Shown here piece by piece: positions 9,217-18,558 of a DNA stretch of 64,000 nt. A model generated the notes under the pieces. It was not told the origin of the DNA, made no database searches, and saw only the letters and a list, made by a program, of their open reading frames with translations. Each line of letters starts with the position of its first letter. Position 1 is the stretch's first letter. The stretch covers positions 2,056,660 through 2,120,659 of the forward strand of contig NZ_CP018624.1 in NCBI RefSeq assembly GCF_002327185.1, written 5' to 3'. Both the position numbers and the translations under genes were made by a program. Source of the DNA: Clostridium chauvoei. Its GTDB lineage: Bacteria; Bacillota; Clostridia; Clostridiales; Clostridiaceae.

Positions 9217-9738
9217 TTACGATTTTATTATCTCTCCAAATCTCCACTTTGCATATTCTTCTTCAAACCACCATATGTCTTTTTTATCTAAATCATTTGG
9301 TGAATCAGATACCCATAAAGTATTTACACTACTTATTCCATTTGTTCTCCTAAGATACTCAAATCTATCATATACCTGTAAACTTACCTTTTCCAATAAT
9401 TGTGGTAAGTCATCTCTTGAAGATGATGGAGTTCTTTCATCAATAAAATATGGTCTATCATTTTCAAATACAAAAGCATCTTTAATCCAATAAGGACAAC
9501 TGCTTATATGAGTAAAAGCTTCAAATTTTTCACATTCTCTTACTGTATCCATATAATATTTAACTGTATATTTTATGTTTGAACCTTTAATAAACTCTTC
9601 TATTTCTCCAATGAGATAATTATTTAAATCATTACCAGTAAAATACACATATAATTTTTTTGATACTGACCCATCATCATTTATTTTTGAAATATCTTTA
9701 TATATATTATATCCCATAAATTCTTCGTAACTACTCAT
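9217..9738 (-). CDS. Hypothetical soluble protein
   Basis: 173 residues, no signal peptide or membrane segment. Rich in aromatic and acidic residues, with a tryptophan-rich C-terminus (DIWWFEEEYAKWRFGE). I do not recognise the family. The overall look (small, acidic, cytoplasmic, orphan) resembles immunity-type proteins, but that is only an impression. The ATG at 9738 is preferred over an upstream in-frame GTG because the GGTGGTG ribosome site includes that GTG. Downstream, 80-100 nt separate it from the amidohydrolase gene. Confidence 0.55.
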   Translation of the reverse strand: MSSYEEFMGYNIYKDISKINDDGSVSKKLYVYFTGNDLNNYLIGEIEEFIKGSNIKYTVKYYMDTVRECEKFEAFTHISSCPYWIKDAFVFENDRPYFIDERTPSSSRDDLPQLLEKVSLQVYDRFEYLRRTNGISSVNTLWVSDSPNDLDKKDIWWFEEEYAKWRFGEIIKS

Positions 9739-9838
9739 ATAAATCACCACCTATAAAATACGTATATCTTGTTTCTAAATATCTTATGAAAAATTCTAAT
9801 TCTATATCACTACAAAACATCTTTAAATTTTCATCTCT

Positions 9839-11023
9839 TTATTTATTATTTTTAAGCCATTGTATCGCGCTATATGTATGTATTGCTGCTCCTGTAGCTA
9901 ATATTTCTTCATTAAATATTACTTTACTATTATGCATTGGTTCACCATATAATGGATTTTCTTGTTTTGTTCCTGCTCCTAACATAAAATATACACTTGG
10001 TACTTTGTATGAATAAGATGCAAAATCTTCTGAGCCCATTCCTCCACCTTCAAACATTACTACCGATTTTTCTCCTATTAACTCTTTAATATATGATATC
10101 ATTTCATTAGCTAATTTTTTATCATTAATTAATGGTGGTACTGATGATAATTCTATTAGTTTAGCCTCTCCTCTAAACATTTTTGCAGTTGAAATTACTA
10201 TATCGTTTATTCTATTAAATATAAATTCACCTAATTCTTTATCTAAACTTCTTATAGTTCCTTCCATAACTACTTGTGAAGGTATGATATTTGGTGCATC
10301 TCCACCTACAAATTTACCAATAGTTACAACTGCTGATTCAGTGGCTTTTATTTCTCTAGATATAATTTCTTGAATTGATAAGTATATATGTGCTGCTATA
10401 TTAATTGGATCTACCCCTGTTTCTGGCATAGCTCCATGACAGCCTATTCCATTTACTTCTATTCTAAATCTATTGCATCCTGCAATAGAAGTTCCCATTC
10501 CACATATAACCATATTAGAAGGTGTTCCTGAATTTACATGCATAGCCAAAGCTACATCAACTTTTGGGTTTTCAAGTACTCCAGCTTCTAACATTTTCTT
10601 AGCTCCAGTAAACCCTTCTTCATCTGGTTGAAATACTAATTTTATTGTTCCTTCTATTTCATCTTGATTTTCTTTTAATAACTTAGCTGCCCCTAAAAGC
10701 ATAGTAGTATGCATATCATGTCCACAAGAGTGCATATTTCTATTAGTAGACTTATAATTAACATCAGTATCTTCTAACATAGGTAATGCATCCATATCAG
10801 CTCTTAATAGGATTGTCTTGCCACCTTTCTTTCCCTCTATTATTGCTACAATTCCACTCTCACAAATTTCTTTTGGATCATAGCCAAATTCTCTTAGTTT
10901 ATTCATTACAAAAGATTTTGTTTTAGGAAGATTATCACCTACCTCTGGATTTTTATGAAGAGTTCTCCTATACTTGATTAACTCATCTTTTATTAACCTA
11001 GCTTGCTTGATTATACTATTCAT
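9839..11023 (-). CDS. M20 family amidohydrolase (N-acyl-amino-acid hydrolase type)
   Basis: 394 residues, the normal length for M20D amidohydrolases (HipO/AmaA/YxeP type). Metal-site motifs are present: ADMDALPM, then HSCGHDMHTTM with the metal-binding Cys/His, and PDEEGFTGAKKM with the catalytic Glu pair. A dimerisation (lid) domain sits at about 180-290. It removes acyl groups from N-acyl amino acids or similar amides in the cytoplasm; the exact substrate cannot be told, and a role in releasing free amino acids or in peptide salvage is likely. It is monocistronic, with its own upstream gap. Confidence 0.9.
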   Translation of the reverse strand: MNSIIKQARLIKDELIKYRRTLHKNPEVGDNLPKTKSFVMNKLREFGYDPKEICESGIVAIIEGKKGGKTILLRADMDALPMLEDTDVNYKSTNRNMHSCGHDMHTTMLLGAAKLLKENQDEIEGTIKLVFQPDEEGFTGAKKMLEAGVLENPKVDVALAMHVNSGTPSNMVICGMGTSIAGCNRFRIEVNGIGCHGAMPETGVDPINIAAHIYLSIQEIISREIKATESAVVTIGKFVGGDAPNIIPSQVVMEGTIRSLDKELGEFIFNRINDIVISTAKMFRGEAKLIELSSVPPLINDKKLANEMISYIKELIGEKSVVMFEGGGMGSEDFASYSYKVPSVYFMLGAGTKQENPLYGEPMHNSKVIFNEEILATGAAIHTYSAIQWLKNNK

Positions 11024-11133
11024 AATTCACCTCTACTAATTGTTTTATCTTTAATTAAGTTATTCTCATATATTAATTTTATTATAACATCAAAGTAAAA
11101 TTTCTTTAATATGCAAGTCATTTAATAATATTA

Positions 11134-11601
11134 TCATTTTCCTAAGCTCCTCTTTAATACTAATATTAAATTGGCAATGAAAATTATAAAACTTATTATT
11201 GAAATTATTTCTAACGAAATTGCCCATACATTATATCCCCCAGCACTATTATCAGCTAATACTCCTTGGAACATCAATCCTGACCACATAGCTATACCAC
11301 AAAACACATCTATTATTAAGTCTATCTTATTAAAATTTCTTTCTGTTTTCTTTTTATTACTATAAATAGCTTTGCAAAAGTTAACTATTACAATAATAAA
11401 CAATACTATATATGGGAAAAATGCAAACTTGAAGTGATACATTATATCTTCCACATTGCTTATTTCTGTAACAAGTGGATTTTTATATGGGTTATTAATA
11501 TCAATAATGAAAAAATATATCCATAATCCAACAATAGTAAGTGCTGTTATTGTTGCTAAAGGTAATAAGTGTTTTATAACTTCATAAGCTCTCTTTTTCA
11601 T
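11134..11601 (-). CDS. Hypothetical four-helix membrane protein
   Basis: 155 residues with four predicted helices (about 13-33, 62-80, 95-115, 126-148) joined by short charged loops. No family recognised. It lies downstream of the cyclase-like gene, but a terminator and about 170 nt separate them, so cotranscription is doubtful. The ATG has GGAGGG just upstream. Confidence 0.6.
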   Translation of the reverse strand: MKKRAYEVIKHLLPLATITALTIVGLWIYFFIIDINNPYKNPLVTEISNVEDIMYHFKFAFFPYIVLFIIVIVNFCKAIYSNKKKTERNFNKIDLIIDVFCGIAMWSGLMFQGVLADNSAGGYNVWAISLEIISIISFIIFIANLILVLKRSLGK

Positions 11602-11773
11602 TTTATCCCTCCAAAACCTTACTTCTTATTTTAAATTTTGTACTCTCATAGGTTAATATTATATCCTAAAAACATCTCTTATAACTCTCTCCCCCTTTTG
11701 TATATCACTATATAAATATTATACTTTATTTCAAAATAAAGGGAAATAGGAAGCTATATTTTTATAAAAAAAT

Positions 11774-11796
11774 AAGATAGGTTTTAATCCTATCTT
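11774..11796 (-). terminator. Terminator of the cyclase-like gene
   Basis: Stem AAGATAGG / CCTATCTT with a 7-nt loop, followed on the minus strand by TTATTTTTTTATAAA. It lies right after the second (true) stop of the interrupted cyclase-like frame, which supports that frame being the original gene end. Confidence 0.85.
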
Positions 11797-11801
11797 AAAT
11801 A

Positions 11802-12617
11802 TTAAATATCTTTATTAGAAATACTTCTTGGCCATGAAAGTAATTTTTTCTTATCTATTTTCAAGTTTTTTTCATTTGCAAAGTTTATATCACAGAAATA
11901 GTTATGATAATTAGCTATCCAAACATATTTGTCCCAAACCCTTATGTTCTCTTTATATAAATCTAACATTTCCTCTAATTTAACTTTATGTCTAAAAAGT
12001 AATTATATTTGAGTTTTTTCAAATTCATAATTATTATTACATTTGGTATACTTTTTAAATATTGTATTTAGATAATTTAAAAACCATTGTCCATCACTAT
12101 CTATTAATATCTTATTTTGCTGTGGAGCTATATCGTAATTATTTATATATTTTTGTAATCTATTTACTATTTTGTTGTCTAATACAATTCTTGGATAGCA
12201 AGCTAAATTACTTTCAACGTAATGTGCATCTAAAAGTGCTGGTCCAAAAACTATATCCTCATTAATGTAAAATTCACCTACACTAACTCCACCTCTAACA
12301 AAAAGACCTTCTAAGGCTAAATTAAATTGATATTCTGATACATTATCTAGTATTTCATTTAGACTTTCTTCCCCATCATCTTTTATAGGATAACCTATAA
12401 TCATATTATCAGTGTATATTTTTATTTTTCCCTTGCTATACTTATTCTTAATTATACATTGCTTATTTTTATTTATAAGAAAATTAATTTCTCTAAGCAA
12501 ATTATTTCCATATTTATTATTGCATGATTGTATTATCATTTGTGAAAAGCCTAATATATCTATAGTACATACCATAGAGTTGACAAGCATTGGATTATCT
12601 TCATTATATTCTTGCAT
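11802..12617 (-). pseudogene. Class III nucleotidyl cyclase-like protein, interrupted by an internal stop
   Basis: The N-terminal part resembles class III cyclase-fold proteins: TIDILGFSQMI holds a first acidic site, KIYTDNMIIGYP a second, and FVRGGVSVGE plus VFGPALLDAHYVES match a conserved bacterial family of unknown product. An in-frame TAA at 12003-12005 cuts the protein to 204 residues, but the same frame continues for 66 codons (for example VWDKYVWIANYHNYF) to a second stop directly before a good terminator. The full gene would code about 271 residues. The ATG follows GGAGGAG. Pyrimidine cyclases of Pycsar defence share this fold, but no effector gene is coupled here, so that role is unproven. 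Confidence 0.65.
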
Positions 12618-12706
12618 ACTTTTTCTCCTCCATTTAAAACACTATATTTATTATAGTTTAATATTTACTTTTAATTATTATAATTATATCTTTTATTGTA
12701 ATAAAA

Positions 12707-12734
12707 AAAGATTGCAGTTTAAACTACAATCTTT
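12707..12734 (-). terminator. Terminator of the zinc-ribbon gene
   Basis: Stem AAAGATTGCAGTTT / AAACTACAATCTTT with almost no loop and one mismatch, followed on the minus strand by CTTTTTTTATTAC. It lies 12 nt after the stop codon. Confidence 0.8.
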
Positions 12735-12746
12735 GCTAATCTAAAA

Positions 12747-12899
12747 TTATCTGTTATTTTGTTCTTTCTTAGCTCTTCTACAAGATATGCATCTTGTTGG
12801 TTCATTTGTAAATCCTTTTTCTTTGTAGAATTCTTGTTCTCCTACTGAAAATATGAATTCACTTCCACAATCTCTACATTTTAATATTTTATCTGTCAT
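12747..12899 (-). CDS. Small zinc-ribbon protein (50 residues)
   Basis: Begins MTDKILKCRDCGSEF and contains two Cys-x2-Cys pairs: CRDC near residue 8 and CISC near residue 39, with RCISCRRAKK at the end. This is the common zinc-ribbon (zinc finger, probable) small protein of clostridia and bacilli, likely nucleic-acid or protein binding. A perfect AGGAGG lies 7 nt before the ATG, and a strong terminator follows, so it is a free-standing gene. The metal site is read from sequence; the biological role is not known. Confidence 0.8.
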   Translation of the reverse strand: MTDKILKCRDCGSEFIFSVGEQEFYKEKGFTNEPTRCISCRRAKKEQNNR

Positions 12900-13143
12900 A
12901 AATATTCCTCCTAAAATTAAAGATTCTAAATTGATATAATAATCTCTAATTTCTGAGAAACTATCTACCTAAATAAAACTTCTTTGTTAGCAATTTTGCT
13001 ACTCATTTATAATAACATACTATTTACTTAATTACAACTTATTTATTGTAATTATTTTTATTTTGGAATAATTATTAACTAACTATAAATTTATGTTACT
13101 AGTTTTTTTCTACTATATTAACTAATCCTATCTTAAATTTTGA

Positions 13144-15126
13144 TTATTCTTGTTGTACCACTTTATAATAAACATTTGATGTTATTACATATACAATTAC
13201 GTAAAGTATAATAAATACTATAGCTGTTATTATTGTTACTATTAAAAATATATTTATATCAAATAGGCCAAATAGTCCTAGTAGTTTTGATATTGGTTTA
13301 AATGCAAAGGCTGTATGGATTAGTGCTATTCCTACTGGGAAAAAGAACACCATAAGCACTTGTTTATTAATAACTTTTTTAACTTCTTCTTTGCTCATTC
13401 CAACTTTTTGCACGATTTGGAATCTATCGCTATCATCATATCCTTCTGATATTTGTTTATAATAAATTATTAATACAGTTCCTAGGATAAATAATAATCC
13501 TAAAAAGCTACCTAAAAATATGCATCCTCCATTTACAACGTAAAAATCTTTTCTATCTATATCAATGTTACTAATCTTTGCTAATTTGGTATTTGTTAAA
13601 TCACTACTTATTGCTTCACAAAAGTTTATTTTGTCTTCTTTAGTTCCATCTAAATTAAATTTAATTTCATTTGTTGAAAATAATGCTCCTTTATCTGCTG
13701 AATCTTTACATACCTTTTCTATCACTTGTTGATTTTTAAGAACTACACAATATTCATCTGTTATATTATTTTTATTTTTATTAACTACCTTAAAGCTATC
13801 TAAATTTTTGGCTATTTTAAATTTATTATCATTAATAACTATTGAATCACCAGTATACTCTTTTGATACAGAGAATATTAAAGCTTCATTATCCTTTAGT
13901 TCTATATTTTTATTTTCTATTTTGTTGTAATCATCTAATGAATAAATTTGAATAACGCTAATGTCTTCAATTCCAGAAGTTTTTTGTTCTATTGCTGATT
14001 TAAAATTTTCACCATCAGCATTTACCATTAAATTAAAATTATTAAATTTCTTTAAATCAGTTATCTTTACGTTGTAGTTACTAGCTTTATTTTCTAAGTT
14101 ATCACTAATTTTAGTATAAAGTTCTTTTTCTGAAGCTGGAACTTTTATTTCTGTATCATATGGATATGCAATTTTTAAGCTTCCCTCTTGACCTGCATAT
14201 AAAGAAACTGTTGTGGATATTGTAATTAATACTGCTGTACATAATATACATATACTAGCAAGTCCTACTGCATTTTGCTTCATACGATAAGTCATACCTG
14301 ATACTGATATAAAGTTTTTTGATTTATAATAGAAGCTTTTATTTTTCTTTAACAATTTTAAAATTGCAATACTTCCACTTGTAAATAGACTGTAAGTTCC
14401 TAGAATTACAAGTATAATTGCTATAAATACTATTGAAAGTGCTTTTAAAGGCTTATCTACTGTACTCGCCATTGTGTACCCTGCTGTTAAAAATCCAAAA
14501 GCACATATTGTTAAAATCCAAGATGCCTTTGGTTCTTTTTCACCTTTTTCTCCACCCCTTAAAAGCTCTATTGGATTATTTACTTTAACCATTATTATAT
14601 TTTGAAGAAGAACTACTATAAAAATAGCTACAAATAAAAATACTGTATTTTTCATTGCAACTAATGATATAGAAAATGTACTTGAAATACTAATACTAAC
14701 TTTTAATAAATTAATTAATATTAGAAATAATAGTTTTCCTAATATACTACCTAAAATAATTCCTAGAATTAAGCTTCCAAAACCTATAATTAAAGTTTCA
14801 ATTATTAGAATTTTACCTATATGCTTCTTTTCCATTCCTAAAACATTATAAAGTCCTATCTCCTTTTTTCTTCTTTTAATTAAAAAGCTATTTGTATAAA
14901 ATAAAAATATAATTGAAAATAAACCTATAATTTTAACTCCAATACCAAGAAGTATTTTTAATGCACCTGCTCCTCTTACAGAGTCCAACCCTTCATTTGT
15001 AGCTATACAACTCATAACATAAAACATCATTATTGTACCTATACATGCTAATATATAAGGAAGATATGTCTTTTTATTTTTTAGTAAATTATTCTTTGCT
15101 ATATTAACGTACATTGAATTTTTCAT
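13144..15126 (-). CDS. BceB-like ABC transporter permease (peptide antibiotic resistance)
   Basis: About 660 residues with the BceB layout: ten predicted transmembrane helices and a large extracellular domain (about 315-520) between helices 7 and 8, which in this family binds peptide antibiotics or their lipid II complex. Two FtsX-like segments are present. The start at 15126 (MKNSMYVNIAKNN) has GGAGGG 7 nt upstream and lies 23 nt inside the ATPase gene; a longer in-frame opening further upstream only reads through the ATPase gene. Together with the ATPase, kinase and regulator next door it forms a Bce detoxification module against cell-wall peptides such as bacitracin or lantibiotics; the specific drug is unknown. 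Confidence 0.9.
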   Translation of the reverse strand: MKNSMYVNIAKNNLLKNKKTYLPYILACIGTIMMFYVMSCIATNEGLDSVRGAGALKILLGIGVKIIGLFSIIFLFYTNSFLIKRRKKEIGLYNVLGMEKKHIGKILIIETLIIGFGSLILGIILGSILGKLLFLILINLLKVSISISSTFSISLVAMKNTVFLFVAIFIVVLLQNIIMVKVNNPIELLRGGEKGEKEPKASWILTICAFGFLTAGYTMASTVDKPLKALSIVFIAIILVILGTYSLFTSGSIAILKLLKKNKSFYYKSKNFISVSGMTYRMKQNAVGLASICILCTAVLITISTTVSLYAGQEGSLKIAYPYDTEIKVPASEKELYTKISDNLENKASNYNVKITDLKKFNNFNLMVNADGENFKSAIEQKTSGIEDISVIQIYSLDDYNKIENKNIELKDNEALIFSVSKEYTGDSIVINDNKFKIAKNLDSFKVVNKNKNNITDEYCVVLKNQQVIEKVCKDSADKGALFSTNEIKFNLDGTKEDKINFCEAISSDLTNTKLAKISNIDIDRKDFYVVNGGCIFLGSFLGLLFILGTVLIIYYKQISEGYDDSDRFQIVQKVGMSKEEVKKVINKQVLMVFFFPVGIALIHTAFAFKPISKLLGLFGLFDINIFLIVTIITAIVFIILYVIVYVITSNVYYKVVQQE

Positions 15127-15886
15127 TATTTTTCCCTCCTGTAGCAAGTATAGTAAGGGTATCAGAGATTTTTTCATACATCTTCTCGTTATCCATAGAG
15201 CCTCTATATATTTGATTGAATATCTTGCCATCTTTAATAAATAATACACGACTTGCATGACTAGCTGCTAAAGTACTATGGGTTACCATAAGAATTGTTT
15301 GTCCTAATTTATTAATATTAGAAAATAAATCTAATATTTCTGCTGTTGTTTTTGAATCTAAAGATCCTGTTGGTTCATCTGCAAGTAATAATTCTGGACT
15401 AGATATTATAGCTCTTGCTATAGCAGCTCTTTGCTTTTGTCCACCTGATACTTCATATGGATATTTTTCTAATATATCTTCTATTCCTATCATATCTGCA
15501 ATAGGCTTTAAGCTTTCTTCCATTTCTTTATACTTTTTCCCTGCTAATACTAATGGTAAAAAAATATTGTCCTTTAAGGAAAATGTATCTAAAAGGTTAA
15601 AATCTTGAAATACATATCCAAGGTGATTTCTACGAAAGGCTGCCATATCTTTTTCCTTTATGCTAGTTATATTTTTCCCCTTTAATAAAACTTCTCCACT
15701 AGTTGATTTATCTAAAGAAGCTAATATATTTAAAAGTGTTGTTTTACCTGATCCTGATTCACCCATTATAGCTATATACTCACCATTTTCTACTGAAAAG
15801 GAAACATCCCTTAAGGCTTCTACCTTATTTCCACCAAATCTTGTGCTATATACTTTTTTTAAATTTTTAATTTCTAATATTGCCAT
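15104..15886 (-). CDS. BceA-like ABC transporter ATPase
   Basis: 260 residues. Walker A GESGSGKTT, Q-loop VFQDFN, signature VSGGQKQR, Walker B LLLADEPTGSLD and switch His in VTHS are all present, so the ATPase looks active. The sequence is of the MacB/LolD/BceA class. GGAGG sits 8 nt before the ATG, and the end overlaps the permease start, showing coupling. It energises the adjacent permease in removing peptide antibiotics from the membrane and, in Bce systems, also drives signalling through the kinase. A BceR-type site and a TATAAT box lie upstream. Confidence 0.92.
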   Translation of the reverse strand: MAILEIKNLKKVYSTRFGGNKVEALRDVSFSVENGEYIAIMGESGSGKTTLLNILASLDKSTSGEVLLKGKNITSIKEKDMAAFRRNHLGYVFQDFNLLDTFSLKDNIFLPLVLAGKKYKEMEESLKPIADMIGIEDILEKYPYEVSGGQKQRAAIARAIISSPELLLADEPTGSLDSKTTAEILDLFSNINKLGQTILMVTHSTLAASHASRVLFIKDGKIFNQIYRGSMDNEKMYEKISDTLTILATGGKNNEKFNVR

Positions 15887-15942
15887 ATTTATACCTCCAA
15901 AACTCTCTTAAGCTTTTAATTTCATTTATTTTCTATGATTTA

Positions 15943-15948
15943 ATTATA
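15943..15948 (-). promoter_or_regulatory. -10 box of the bceA-like promoter
   Basis: On the minus strand TATAAT lies about 57 nt before the ATPase start. No good -35 is found at the right distance, as expected for a promoter that needs an activator. The matching activator site is about 55 nt further upstream. Confidence 0.5.
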
Positions 15949-15998
15949 ATAAAAAAAGAAATGCTTTGCCTTAACATGACATTACATTTCTCCCTTGC

Positions 15999-16020
15999 AA
16001 CCTTACAGTTGTGTAAGGTT
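15999..16020. promoter_or_regulatory. BceR-type response regulator site
   Basis: The inverted repeat AACCTTAC / GTAAGGTT contains TTACA-GTTG-TGTAA (16003-16016), an exact fit to the TNACA-N4-TGTAA consensus known for BceR-like regulators. It lies about 117 nt before the ATPase start, just after the kinase stop, and upstream of a promoter lacking a -35. The adjacent regulator likely binds here to induce the transporter. Confidence 0.75.
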
Positions 16021-17035
16021 ATTCTATTTTTATATTATTTGTTGAAAAATCAATATAAACTTTAGTTCCTACTCCTACTTTAGAAGTAACATATAATTTA
16101 TGTGAGAGCCTTGTAGCTATTTCATTACATAAATATAACCCTATTCCTGTAGATTTTTTATCACGTCTTCCATTATATCCAGTAAAGCCTTTTTCAAAAA
16201 TTTGTGATACATCTTCTTCTACTATCCCTATGCCTGTATCTTCAATTACTAAAGTATTTTTACTTTCCTTGTCCATATAAATAGAAATAGTCCCTTTGTT
16301 TGTGTATTTTAAACTGTTAGATAGTATTTGTTCAATTACAAAAGTAATCCACTTTTCATCAGTAATAATATTGCAAGTTATATCTTCTAAATCTAAAGCT
16401 ATCTTTTTATATACAAAGGTTGCAGAATATTTTTTAATAGCACCTTTTATAATCTCTTTAAGAGAATACTCCTGTAGCTTTAAATCATAAGATAGATTTT
16501 CTAGTCTTACATAGTATAAAACCATATCTACATATTCATTAATCTTAAATAATTCTTGCTTCATCATATTTTTTTCTACTGATGAATCCATTGATTGAAC
16601 AATCATAGAAAAAGCTGAAATAGGAGTTTTAATTTGATGAGCCCACATTGTATAGTAATTAACTGTATTCTCATACTTAGAATCTAAATCTGTTTTTAAA
16701 TTTGTTTTATTATTATAAAGTGCTTCTATAATATTTTCATAATCTTTATTAATTAATGAATTGCTTTTGGGTAGCTTATCCAAACTATACTCTACCTCAT
16801 TTAATACACTAATTAAAACTTTATGTTTATTATAATAAATATTAAAATCATATAAACTAAATAAGAATGCTAAGGTAGAAACAATAAGTGCTGCATATAA
16901 AAATACTCCTAAAGGCAAGTGATATAAACTATATACAAGAAAAAATATTCCCATAAAAACAAGAAATTTTATAATGATACTTAGCTTATCTTTATAATAG
17001 CTAATTAATATATTGATTATTTTTTTATCCTTCAT
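16019..17035 (-). CDS. BceS-like intramembrane-sensing histidine kinase
   Basis: 338 residues. Two close N-terminal helices (about 22-41 and 44-63) with almost no extracellular loop, the mark of intramembrane-sensing kinases that rely on their ABC partner to detect the drug. Phosphoacceptor segment WAHQIKTPISA with the His, then N-box and the G-boxes EDTGIGI and KSTGIGLYL. I chose the ATG at 17035, which follows an AGGTGAG site; an upstream in-frame GTG overlaps the regulator stop. It should phosphorylate the adjacent regulator. Confidence 0.9.
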   Translation of the reverse strand: MKDKKIINILISYYKDKLSIIIKFLVFMGIFFLVYSLYHLPLGVFLYAALIVSTLAFLFSLYDFNIYYNKHKVLISVLNEVEYSLDKLPKSNSLINKDYENIIEALYNNKTNLKTDLDSKYENTVNYYTMWAHQIKTPISAFSMIVQSMDSSVEKNMMKQELFKINEYVDMVLYYVRLENLSYDLKLQEYSLKEIIKGAIKKYSATFVYKKIALDLEDITCNIITDEKWITFVIEQILSNSLKYTNKGTISIYMDKESKNTLVIEDTGIGIVEEDVSQIFEKGFTGYNGRRDKKSTGIGLYLCNEIATRLSHKLYVTSKVGVGTKVYIDFSTNNIKIE

Positions 17036-17036
17036 A

Positions 17037-17711
17037 CTACTCACCTATTATATAGCCAATTCCTTTTTTAGTTTTTATAAAATCTTTTAGCCCTATTTCT
17101 TCAAGTCTTTTTCTAATTCTAGTTACATTAACAGTTAAAGTATTATCATCAATATAGCTTTCACTCTCCCAAAGATAAGTCATAATATCTTCTCTGGAAA
17201 CAGCTTTGTTTTTATTTTCTAATAATATTTGAAGAATCTTAAACTCATTTTTAGTTAAACTTAACTTTTCCTCTTTATAAGTTAAAGTAATCTCCTCTAG
17301 GTTAAGGATAGCCCCCTTACTTTCTAAAACATTCATCTTTCCTTGAAAAGAGTAAGCTCTCCTAAGTAAAGCTTGTACCTTTGCTACAAATATATTTAAA
17401 TCAAAAGGTTTTACTATAAAATCATCTGCGCCCATATTTATAGCCATAATATAATTCATATTATCACTTTCTGATGATGCAAACATTATTGGAACCTTGG
17501 ACATCTTTCTTATTTCAGTACACCAATGATATCCATTATAAAAAGGTAAGTTAATATCCATAACTACTAATTGTGGATTAAACTGCATAAATTCACCTAA
17601 TACATTACTAAAATCAGAAATACATTCTACTTCATATCCCCATTTACATAAATTCTCTTTTAACAATGATGATATAACACTATCATCCTCTACAATTAAT
17701 ATTTTATACAT
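17037..17711 (-). CDS. BceR-like OmpR-family response regulator
   Basis: 224 residues. Receiver domain with acidic pocket Glu8-Asp9-Asp10, phosphoacceptor Asp52 in LVVMDINLP, and Lys in FIVKPF; then a C-terminal winged helix ending DFIKTKKGIGYIIGE. It precedes the kinase by one base, so the two form an operon that reads toward the transporter. By family it activates the bceA-like promoter through the TNACA-N4-TGTAA site found between kinase and ATPase genes. Positions 17712-17955 hold only its promoter region and a terminator. Confidence 0.92.
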   Translation of the reverse strand: MYKILIVEDDSVISSLLKENLCKWGYEVECISDFSNVLGEFMQFNPQLVVMDINLPFYNGYHWCTEIRKMSKVPIMFASSESDNMNYIMAINMGADDFIVKPFDLNIFVAKVQALLRRAYSFQGKMNVLESKGAILNLEEITLTYKEEKLSLTKNEFKILQILLENKNKAVSREDIMTYLWESESYIDDNTLTVNVTRIRKRLEEIGLKDFIKTKKGIGYIIGE

Positions 17712-17877
17712 ATTTAATTTCCTCTTGTTATTTCTATTAGTTTTTTAATTTAATTATAGCATATTTTGTAAATGCGGTTTTATATTATAGCTACTATATT
17801 CTTACCTTATTCCAATTATCTATAGGTTTTATTCTCATTTCACTTTAAATATATTTTTATACTTATTTTAACATCAA

Positions 17878-17919
17878 AAAAACAATATATTTAGGGTTAT
17901 GAATAAACATATTGTTTTT
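17878..17919 (-). terminator. Terminator after the Rpn remnant
   Basis: Stem AACAATATATTTA / TAAACATATTGTT with a 10-nt loop, flanked by A and T runs so it would work in both directions. It follows the stop of the truncated Rpn gene by about 40 nt. Confidence 0.65.
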
Positions 17920-17955
17920 ACACTATATCTATATTGAGTACTAAAATATCTGTAC

Positions 17956-18420
17956 TTATAAAGACCTATTAATTTTATGAATTTCTTCTTTACTTAGTTT
18001 TGTGTATTTCATTATTTTTTCAATAGGCTCATTGTCTTTAAGCATCTCTTTAGCTAATTCTAACCTTTCTTGCATTTTGCCTTCTTCTCTTCCTTCTTCT
18101 AATTTTTCTCTATCACGCTCTAAAAGTGTCATAAACTCTACCTCCACGCTAGGATTATTCTTAACTTCTATTACTCTTTTATGGATATTTTTAACTAATG
18201 TACCTTTAGTTTTTTCAGCTGTTTTATCATCTGAATGTTCTACATACTCTAAAAAACCAATAAGTTCATCGTTAAGATCTTTTATAATCCCTTTAGTATT
18301 TAATATAATTTTATTTGTATCATCTTTTAGTTTTATATTATTATCTTCAATACATACAGTTTCAAATGTGTATTTATGTCGTCCTGCTTTAAATAAATCA
18401 AAGGTACATATATATCTAGT
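17956..18420 (-). pseudogene. 5'-truncated Rpn-family (PD-(D/E)XK transposase-like) gene
   Basis: One open frame of 154 codons is seen without a plausible start, bounded upstream by TAG. It matches the C-terminal half of clostridial Rpn/PDDEXK transposase-family proteins: [20 protein letters not shown], then [20 protein letters not shown] and a short helical tail. The catalytic N-terminal half is missing. A 63-codon piece (from 18147) could still start at ATG or be expressed as a tail-only protein. It is a different Rpn subfamily from the tandem array 3.5 kb away. Confidence 0.75.
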
Positions 18421-18516
18421 CTAATTCGTTTAATTTCTTACCATTATTATATTAAATTATTCATCTAATCTCAATGTTAAAGTCTTGTTTATACAATAAC
18501 TATATTTAAAATTATT

Positions 18517-18547
18517 AAAGTGAGCATTGATTTTTAATGCTCACTTT
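18517..18547 (-). terminator. Terminator of the Suv3-like helicase gene
   Basis: Perfect 12-bp stem AAAGTGAGCATT / AATGCTCACTTT with a 7-nt loop. It lies 12 nt after the helicase stop and is followed on the minus strand by TAATAATTTT. Confidence 0.8.
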
Positions 18548-18558
18548 GTTTTTTATTC

